IMG/VR virus record: IMGVR_UViG_3300045743_000610
Location: 1 to 24,433 of that record
Source of the DNA: a virus
DNA: 24,433 nucleotides
Strand: one strand, 5' to 3'
The translations under genes were made by a program, and so were the position numbers. The notes under the pieces were generated by a model that was not told where the DNA came from, made no database searches, and saw nothing but the letters and a program-made list of their open reading frames with translations. Positions 20,796-24,433 of the stretch are shown one piece after another; position 1 is the first letter of the stretch; each line of letters starts with the position of its first letter.

Positions 20796-21379
20796 TCGTC
20801 GTTCTCCAGTTGAAGGGCATCACCCTTGGTGATGAAGTCCAGGATTTCGGCGTCACTCATGCGGTTCAGGCGGTCGTTGATGACGTTGCCGTTCACGGTG
20901 ATGTCGAGCTTCCGGGTGACGGGCTCGTAGTAGCCGCACATCTTTCCGATCTCGCGCGCTGCGCTGACCATCGAGGCGGGCTCGGAGACCATCTTTGCGG
21001 CCTCGTAGCTTTCCAGCAGCATGTCCATGACCTTCTTGCGGGTCATCTGCGCGGCTTCCTCGTACTTGAGCTTCTCGTCGTTGTAGATCGCCAGGATGTT
21101 GGGCTGGCGGACCAGGCGGTAGCCGTAGGTCGCGCAGCCCTCGTAGCCGGCACGCGCTGCGGCCGTGACGATGGACTCGCCTTGCGCCCAGAGCTTCGCG
21201 AAGAGCTTCTGCTTCTCGGTGGGCGGCTTGTTTGGGTCAATCGCTTCTGCGTTGCCTTCGAGCGAAGTGTCTCGGCCGATGGCGCGGACTTCGCTGACTT
21301 GCAGCGGACGGATCGGGTCAGCCGCCTTGCGCTTGCGGGGGTTTTCAGTCAGGACGATTGGCTTGGCGGCGCGTGGCAT
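20792..21379 (-). CDS. terS: Terminase small subunit
   Basis: 195 residues. A basic N-terminal arm (PRKRKAADPIR) is followed by a helix-turn-helix region PTEKQKLFAKLWAQGESIVTAA through YGYRLVRQPNI (about 53-95), then a helical oligomerisation region EEAAQMTRKKVMDMLLESYEAA and MVSAAREIGKMCGYYEP (about 107-152), the usual Terminase_2 arrangement. It recognises the packaging site and feeds DNA to TerL. It is the first gene of the minus-strand block; the ATG lacks an SD and has an A+T-rich motif 16 nt upstream. A packaging site may lie in or next to this gene. Confidence 0.82.
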   Translation of the reverse strand: MPRAAKPIVLTENPRKRKAADPIRPLQVSEVRAIGRDTSLEGNAEAIDPNKPPTEKQKLFAKLWAQGESIVTAAARAGYEGCATYGYRLVRQPNILAIYNDEKLKYEEAAQMTRKKVMDMLLESYEAAKMVSEPASMVSAAREIGKMCGYYEPVTRKLDITVNGNVINDRLNRMSDAEILDFITKGDALQLENDE

Positions 21380-21390
21380 GCGCGCAAGTC

Positions 21391-21407
21391 TAACTTAGAT
21401 CGAAGTT
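21391..21407 (-). promoter_or_regulatory. A+T-rich motif before small terminase gene (site C)
   Basis: The plus strand reads TAACTTAGATCGAAGTT. The TTAGATCGAAGTT core is shared with site B, and the TAACTTAG part forms a short dyad (CTAA-G-TTAG on the minus strand). It lies 12-16 nt before the terS ATG. This is the most likely control element for the whole late/packaging operon, by position and similarity to sites A and B. Confidence 0.5.
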
Positions 21408-21413
21408 TTGGCC

Positions 21414-21443
21414 GTGACGGAGCGGGGGAACGGGGTGACGGAG
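21414..21443. repeat. Direct repeats GTGACGGAG in divergent region
   Basis: Two exact copies of GTGACGGAG at 21414-21422 and 21435-21443 start 21 bp apart, about two helical turns, so a protein could bind both on one DNA face. They lie between the terS start and the first plus-strand gene. They are candidate operators, or a terminase-binding site given terS next door. Confidence 0.4.
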
Positions 21444-21464
21444 TAGCTGGGTGATTTCGCCGCG

Positions 21465-21485
21465 GAAATTTTTCTTGAAATTTTT
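21465..21485. promoter_or_regulatory. Tandem GAAATTTTT A+T-rich element
   Basis: Two copies of GAAATTTTT (21465-21473 and 21477-21485) with a 12-bp period, in an otherwise very GC-rich region. This is the most A+T-rich spot in the divergent gap and could be an UP-like element or a melting region for the plus-strand promoter. I could not place convincing -35 and -10 boxes around it. Confidence 0.3.
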
Positions 21486-21590
21486 AGGAATACGTCGGCG
21501 TGAGTCTCTTCCCCCCGGTCTCCCGATCCGACCCCCCGGTTCGGATTCGGATCTCGCACCGGAGGGAAAGGAGTCTCTTGCCCCAGGGCA

Positions 21591-21643
21591 GGAGCGTTCG
21601 TTCCGAACGCTCCGTCTCTCCGCGGTTGTGTTCTTCGTCTCTC
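21591..21643 (+). promoter_or_regulatory. Leader hairpin with conserved 3' tail (module 1)
   Basis: A perfect 10-bp stem (GGAGCGTTCG / CGAACGCTCC) has loop TTC, then GTCTCTCCGCGG and TTGTGTTCTTC, then a second GTCTCTC before AACCCTTTAGGAG. The tail after the stem is 21 of 23 identical to module 2 at 22467-22512, where the stem has a different sequence but the same length and loop. There is no U-run, so it is not a typical terminator. It lies 52 nt before the ATG at 21666, within its likely 5' UTR. Confidence 0.6.
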
Positions 21644-21665
21644 AACCCTTTAGGAGTTCACCATC

Positions 21666-21962
21666 ATGAACGCAGCTTCGATCAAGGCTTCCCTCGTCGA
21701 CGAGTCCACACAGCGCCAGGTGTGCGGCTTCATCGGTGCTTTCGTCACCACCTTCGTGGCCATGTCACTCAGCTACGCAGTGCTCAGCCTCCTGCTCTGG
21801 AGCTGGCTCGCGTGGCTCATCAGCGCCATCGGCGCCATGGTGCTCGGCCACCACGCTGGCACGTTCATGGCCACCAGTGGCTACGACCACGCCGTCAACG
21901 GCTGCGCGTCCGTGCTCACGTTCTTCCGTGCGGTGAAGGCCAAGGCCGCTCCCGCGCGCTGA
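21666..21962 (+). CDS. Two-span membrane protein, first plus-strand gene
   Basis: 98 residues. Two hydrophobic segments lie at about 20-44 (CGFIGAFVTTFVAMSLSYAV) and 46-66 (SWLAWLISAIGAMVLGHHAG), with a short hydrophilic N-terminus and a basic C-terminus (FFRAVKAKAAPAR). A perfect SD (AGGAG) and TTCACC precede the ATG, a start context reused by several genes in this block. No known family was recognised. As first gene after the divergent region it is probably expressed early; it could act at the host membrane, for example in superinfection exclusion, but that is a guess. Confidence 0.75.
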   Translation: MNAASIKASLVDESTQRQVCGFIGAFVTTFVAMSLSYAVLSLLLWSWLAWLISAIGAMVLGHHAGTFMATSGYDHAVNGCASVLTFFRAVKAKAAPAR

Positions 21963-21965
21963 ACC

Positions 21966-22046
21966 ATGTTCGCCCTGCTCACCCTCGCATGCGCCCTTGT
22001 GGGCGCATGGCTCGGCCACCGCATCTGCGTGTGGCTCGGTATCTAA
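21966..22046 (+). CDS. 26-residue single-span membrane peptide
   Basis: The ATG follows the previous stop by 3 nt (TGAACCATG) and the frame closes at TAA 22044-22046. The peptide begins MFALLTLACALVGAWLGHRI and ends CVWLGI: one hydrophobic span with two cysteines. There is no SD, so translation likely depends on the upstream gene. It fills the space exactly between two genes, which supports it being real despite its size. Confidence 0.5.
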   Translation: MFALLTLACALVGAWLGHRICVWLGI

Positions 22047-22078
22047 GCCTTCTCTCACACCAATCTAAGGAGCCCACC

Positions 22079-22360
22079 ATGGCCGCACTCACCAAAGCCC
22101 AGCTCGTCGCCCAACTCGAAGCCTCGCACGTGTCGTACGAGAAGCTTGTCGCTGAACGCGACTCGCTTCGCGGCGAACTCGCGCTTGCGCAGCACACCAT
22201 CGCGGCTCACGCCGCCGGGGCCAAGCCCCTGCCTGCGAAGTTCCTTCGCTACCAGCCCAGCCCCGAGGCTGTGTCGGCACACGACGCCTACGTGGCGCGT
22301 TGCGCAGCAGCTCGTGCCCTGGCCATGCGCGGTGGCATCAGCGTGCGGGTGGCAGCGTGA
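22079..22360 (+). CDS. Coiled-coil small protein
   Basis: 93 residues. The first half (TKAQLVAQLEASHVSYEKLV and ERDSLRGELALAQHTI) has heptad-like spacing of leucines and should form a coiled coil; the second half (LPAKFLRYQPSPEAVSAHDAY, then CAAARALAMRGG) is mixed. The SD is AAGGAG, 8 nt before the ATG at 22079. It is the only clearly soluble protein between membrane-peptide genes and could be a cytoplasmic partner of them. No recognised domain. Confidence 0.7.
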   Translation: MAALTKAQLVAQLEASHVSYEKLVAERDSLRGELALAQHTIAAHAAGAKPLPAKFLRYQPSPEAVSAHDAYVARCAAARALAMRGGISVRVAA

Positions 22361-22455
22361 GCGAGTTCATCTTCGCCCACTTCGTCGAGTGCGTTGCACT
22401 CGTCGACCTGCTGCTCATCGCCATCGTGGCTTGGGTCGTCGTCTATCGCGACTGA
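22357..22455 (+). CDS. 32-residue single-span membrane peptide
   Basis: A GTG start overlaps the previous stop as GTGA and the frame ends at TGA 22453-22455. The peptide is MSEFIFAHFVECVALVDLLL followed by IAIVAWVVVYRD: a strong hydrophobic span (about 10-29) with a charged end. Composition and the exact 4-nt overlap support translation. Unknown function; it resembles the 26- and 25-residue peptides elsewhere in the window in layout, not in sequence. Confidence 0.55.
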   Translation: MSEFIFAHFVECVALVDLLLIAIVAWVVVYRD

Positions 22456-22466
22456 GCCACTGTGTT

Positions 22467-22520
22467 CGAGCCGGCGTTCCGCCGGCTCGGTCTCTCTGCG
22501 TTTGTGTTCTTCAACCCTAG
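22467..22520 (+). promoter_or_regulatory. Leader hairpin with conserved 3' tail (module 2)
   Basis: A perfect 10-bp stem (CGAGCCGGCG / CGCCGGCTCG) with TTC loop, then GTCTCTCTGCGT and TTGTGTTCTTC, then AACCCTAGGAG. Against module 1 the stem bases differ at most positions yet stay paired, while loop and tail are kept. This is compensatory change expected of a structured RNA leader. It lies 39 nt before the ATG at 22529. Confidence 0.65.
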
Positions 22521-22528
22521 GAGATGCC

Positions 22529-22720
22529 ATGGCTTCGTGCCTTGACAACCTGTACGCGGCTCAACGCCGCATCGACGCCAAGTCTGCGCAGTACGACGTA
22601 CTGCGCAAGCCGCTCAACGCGGCCTTCATCGCTGGCCGCCTCGACTACGACGCCTACATGGCTCGCAGTCAGCGGCTCAACGAGCGGTTCCGGCGCGAGC
22701 TGAGCCGCATCCACCTCTGA
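22529..22720 (+). CDS. Small basic helical protein
   Basis: 63 residues from ATG 22529-22531, with AGGAG 6 nt upstream; a frame extending upstream to 22394 would cross the previous gene and hairpin and was rejected. The product is helical and basic (YAAQRRIDAKSAQYDVLRKP, then YMARSQRLNERFRRELSRIHL). It could bind nucleic acid or protein; no domain recognised. It is the first gene after leader module 2. Confidence 0.7.
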   Translation: MASCLDNLYAAQRRIDAKSAQYDVLRKPLNAAFIAGRLDYDAYMARSQRLNERFRRELSRIHL

Positions 22721-22729
22721 ACTCAGCGT

Positions 22730-22752
22730 TATGCCCGGCGTGTCTGGGCATA
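22730..22752 (+). promoter_or_regulatory. Leader hairpin 3
   Basis: A 9-bp stem (TATGCCCGG / CTGGGCATA with one G-T pair) and a 5-nt loop, 10 nt after the previous stop and 40 nt before the ATG at 22793. There is no U-run. It lacks the conserved tail of modules 1 and 2 but occupies the same position relative to the start codon. A short GGCG/CGCC inverted repeat follows. Confidence 0.45.
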
Positions 22753-22792
22753 CCGGCGCGTTCGCCACCAACCACACCACTAGGAGTTCACC

Positions 22793-23320
22793 ATGTCTGC
22801 ATTCGCTTCCAAGTTCGCTGCCAAGTCCTCGACCACTGCGGCTCGTGCCGCCAAGCAACCGCGTGCCAAGCGCGTGGTAGCTGAGCGCGACGAGGCCACG
22901 CCCGTCGAGCCCATCAACGTGGACGCGATGCGCATGCACGCGGAGCACGTGGCTCAGGCGCAAGACGAGTTCACGTTCGTCACGGCCACGCCGTCTGGCA
23001 CTCGCCAGCTCATCGGCACGTTGGCTTGGATGCTCACGTACGCGTCCAGCTTCTACTGGGGGTTGGTGCTCACCGACATGCTGCTCGTGGCGGCTGCGGC
23101 GTTCACCAGCAGCGGCTTCTTGCTGTTCCTCGTGGCCTTCGTCGGTCTGATGATGGCCGTCGTCGGCGGCATCTCGCTCGCGAGTTCCGCCTACAAGTTC
23201 GTGATCGAGTTCAACCCCGGCACGTTCGCCGCCATCGGCCACGACATCAAGGCCTCGACCAAGTCGAAGGTCTCGCTCGTGCGTGGCTGGTTCACCAACA
23301 CGAACGAGGTGGCAGCATGA
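22793..23320 (+). CDS. Membrane protein with basic N-terminal domain
   Basis: 175 residues. Residues 1-70 are hydrophilic and basic (AARAAKQPRAKRVVAERDEA), then two membrane segments at about 73-103 (including YWGLVLTDMLLVAAAAF) and about 108-133 (GFLLFLVAFVGLMMAVVGG), then a C-terminal cytoplasmic-like tail with Lys/Arg (DIKASTKSKVSLVRGWF). The SD context is AGGAGTTCACCATG. Its stop overlaps the next gene's ATG (ATGA), so it is coupled to another membrane protein, suggesting a two-component membrane complex. No family recognised with confidence. Confidence 0.75.
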   Translation: MSAFASKFAAKSSTTAARAAKQPRAKRVVAERDEATPVEPINVDAMRMHAEHVAQAQDEFTFVTATPSGTRQLIGTLAWMLTYASSFYWGLVLTDMLLVAAAAFTSSGFLLFLVAFVGLMMAVVGGISLASSAYKFVIEFNPGTFAAIGHDIKASTKSKVSLVRGWFTNTNEVAA

Positions 23321-23595
23321 TCGAAATGGGTCTCGTCGTAGCCCTCGGGCTCATCGTCACGTTCTGCAAGCTGAGCTGGCGGAACAAGCTGCGGATGCTC
23401 AGTCATCCACTGCTCATGGACGTTGCGATCTTCGCGCTCCTGTGCTTCCTGCACTGGGGCACGTACAGCGGCGTCATGGTCGCCACCGTCGGTGCGCTCA
23501 CATGCAGCTTGCTGCTCGCGGCTGGCCGTTGGGCATTCGGCTACATGAAGGCTGGCAAGTATGTGCCAGGCAAGTGGATCGTGAAAGGCGTGTAG
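23317..23595 (+). CDS. Multi-span membrane protein
   Basis: 92 residues. Hydrophobic segments lie at about 3-17 (EMGLVVALGLIVTFC), 31-47 (PLLMDVAIFALLCFLHW) and 52-70 (GVMVATVGALTCSLLLAAG), with a basic loop (SWRNKLRML) after the first and a positively charged end (YMKAGKYVPGKWIVKGV). The HPLLMDVAIFALLCFLHWGT-like middle and the aromatic/basic end are reminiscent of small membrane proteins I recall in other tailed phages, function unknown. The ATG overlaps the previous stop. It is probably a partner of the 175-residue protein. Confidence 0.7.
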   Translation: MIEMGLVVALGLIVTFCKLSWRNKLRMLSHPLLMDVAIFALLCFLHWGTYSGVMVATVGALTCSLLLAAGRWAFGYMKAGKYVPGKWIVKGV

Positions 23596-23778
23596 ATGAA
23601 CACTCTCTCAACCCGCACTCGGCTGCTCATGGATGAGCAGACCAAGCAAGCCAATCAGTGCCGTGAACTCGGCGCTGACCTCTACGTCGACGACGAGGAT
23701 TACGAGGCCGACTCCGACATGTTCGGTGCCGACCCGTTCGACATCCTCGCCTTCAAGCAGGAACAAGGAGACCACTGA
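23596..23778 (+). CDS. Small acidic protein
   Basis: 60 residues starting directly after the previous stop (TAGATG). The second half is very acidic (LYVDDEDYEADSDMFGADPF). Small acidic early phage proteins often mimic DNA or bind host enzymes, but nothing here shows a target. The end (FKQEQGDH) runs into GGAGACCACTGATG, where a second ATG overlaps the stop but is followed after one codon by TAG. Confidence 0.65.
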   Translation: MNTLSTRTRLLMDEQTKQANQCRELGADLYVDDEDYEADSDMFGADPFDILAFKQEQGDH

Positions 23779-24412
23779 TGACGTAGACCGTCGCGACTCT
23801 CAGGTTCGTCAGCATCACATAGCTGTCAGGTGAGCCTCGGCTGCAATGCCGTTTGCCTCTGCGTGCCTCACACGCAGCGTGTCCGGGTTGGGTCCGGCTC
23901 GTGAACATCAACACGCACTACGCGGAGCGACCCACTAGCTCGCTGGACAACGTCACCAGCAACCTACCCGACCGCTGCTCAGGGATGAGCGGCTACAACC
24001 AAGGAGTTCACACATGGGCAACCTGTGCGCGTAAGGAACATCGCGCCCTCGCTCCCGCTTCAACTCCACCCTGCCTGACATGGCGATGCAACACATCGCA
24101 GCCTTGGGCATGACAGTTGAGCGGATCAACTACTGCATCGCATTGCGCGAGCACAGAGCCTCACATCGGCTCCAGTGTCAACGGCCGTTACGTGTCTCAC
24201 GTCGAGCCCAACGACCTGCAACACACCACCCGAAGCGCGCATCGTAGACACGAGCGCCCGGCCCGGCTGAGCTGCCGAGTCACCAACCCATCCGTAGTGA
24301 ATGCCTCCACGTCACGGCATCTCGTTCCCGCAGGCTGTCGCTACAGCCGCCGCATGAGCACCCCGTCAAGGGCTCACTTCAACCTCAACCCGAAACCACT
24401 AGGAGTTACACC
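23779..24412 (+). pseudogene. 634-bp stretch without an intact gene; probable broken coding sequence
   Basis: No frame gives a convincing intact protein. Two well-placed starts abort at once: ATG ACG TAG at 23778-23786, overlapping the upstream stop, and ATG 24014 behind AAGGAGTTCACAC, which stops after six codons (MGNLCA). Natural-looking peptide fragments appear in different frames, for example DMAMQHIAALGMTVERINYC (about 24080-24139) and, shifted, IGSSVNGRYVSHVEPNDL (about 24159-24212). A 7-bp hairpin CTGCGTG/CACGCAG lies at 23859-23877 and a GGCTGT/ACAGCC hairpin at 24333-24348. It may be one or two genes with frameshifts, or sequencing indels. No tRNA was recognised. Confidence 0.35.
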
Positions 24413-24433
24413 ATGTCCCGTACCCACACCATC
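24413..24433 (+). CDS. Start of next plus-strand gene, cut by window edge
   Basis: ATG at 24413 preceded by CTAGGAGTTACACC, the same SD context used by the other early genes. Only seven codons (MSRTHTI) are visible, too few for any identification. Confidence 0.55.

Noticed and set aside
21462-21500. Classic sigma-70 promoter for the early genes
   Set aside because: The A+T-rich element is clear, but no pair of -35/-10 boxes with 16-18 bp spacing could be placed on either strand.
23778-24034. Stop-codon recoding (TAG or TAA read as sense) to explain aborted ORFs
   Set aside because: TAG and TAA end other well-defined genes in the window (for example TAG at 3856 and 10105), and joining fragments by readthrough does not give one continuous natural-looking protein.
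23853-24113. 86-codon plus-strand open frame
   Set aside because: No SD at the ATG, Pro/Cys/Trp/Arg-rich text, overlaps a better SD-led start in another frame; not convincing as a gene.
1-24433. Integrase, CI-like repressor, attachment sites, tRNA genes
   Set aside because: None recognised on either strand, so neither a temperate nor a strictly lytic lifestyle can be claimed from this window.

Overview
This window is a dense piece of a tailed double-stranded DNA phage (or prophage) genome. It is G+C-rich with strongly G/C-biased third codon positions. The gene set (GH19 endolysin, Rz/Rz1 spanins, N4-gp56-type capsid, P22-like portal) points to a Gram-negative host, plausibly a high-GC proteobacterium such as a member of the Burkholderiales; the host is inference only. 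No bacterial housekeeping gene, integrase, CI-like repressor, tRNA, CRISPR or insertion sequence was recognised.

Minus-strand block (about 1-21379). Read right to left in the direction of transcription: small terminase; four tiny ORFs (one a 25-residue membrane peptide bracketed by 4-nt overlaps); a 119-residue protein overlapping the start of the large terminase; large terminase; a sugar-binding-like protein; a Dps/ferritin-like protein; P22-like portal; a two-gene tail-fibre/SGNH-hydrolase cassette placed between portal and scaffold; scaffold; a small unknown protein; a Tad2-family Thoeris inhibitor; a strong terminator; major capsid protein; a capsid-associated protein; another unknown; a lysis cassette (membrane coiled-coil protein, holin, endolysin, Rz with Rz1 embedded in another frame); a head-tail adaptor; two tandem paralogues and another virion protein; a 614-residue repeat protein with a DNRLRE-like domain; a fibre-tail adaptor; a nozzle-like tail protein; and a truncated gene at the left edge. 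Most genes abut or overlap by 1-4 nt (ATGA/GTGA/TTGA), so this looks like a few long late operons. No tape-measure gene is visible, which fits a short-tailed phage but does not prove it because the left edge is cut.

Divergent region (21380-21665). It separates the packaging/late block from plus-strand genes and holds an A+T-rich operator-like motif, 21-bp-spaced direct repeats, an AAATTT tandem element and a perfect hairpin leader.

Plus-strand block (21666-24433). This is a probable early region of eight small genes, five of them predicted membrane proteins (26 to 175 aa). The SD-led genes are preceded by perfect or near-perfect hairpins; two leaders share a conserved 3' tail while the stem sequences differ with compensatory changes. 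After 23778 there are about 630 bases of apparently broken coding sequence before the next gene starts at the edge.

Most noteworthy: the A+T-rich palindromic motif recurring just upstream of late genes and inside the terminase gene; the covarying hairpin leaders of the early membrane-protein cluster; the phage Dps-like protein with an intact ferroxidase residue pattern; the Tad2 anti-defence gene inside the head operon; and three overlapping genes in three frames upstream of the terminase.
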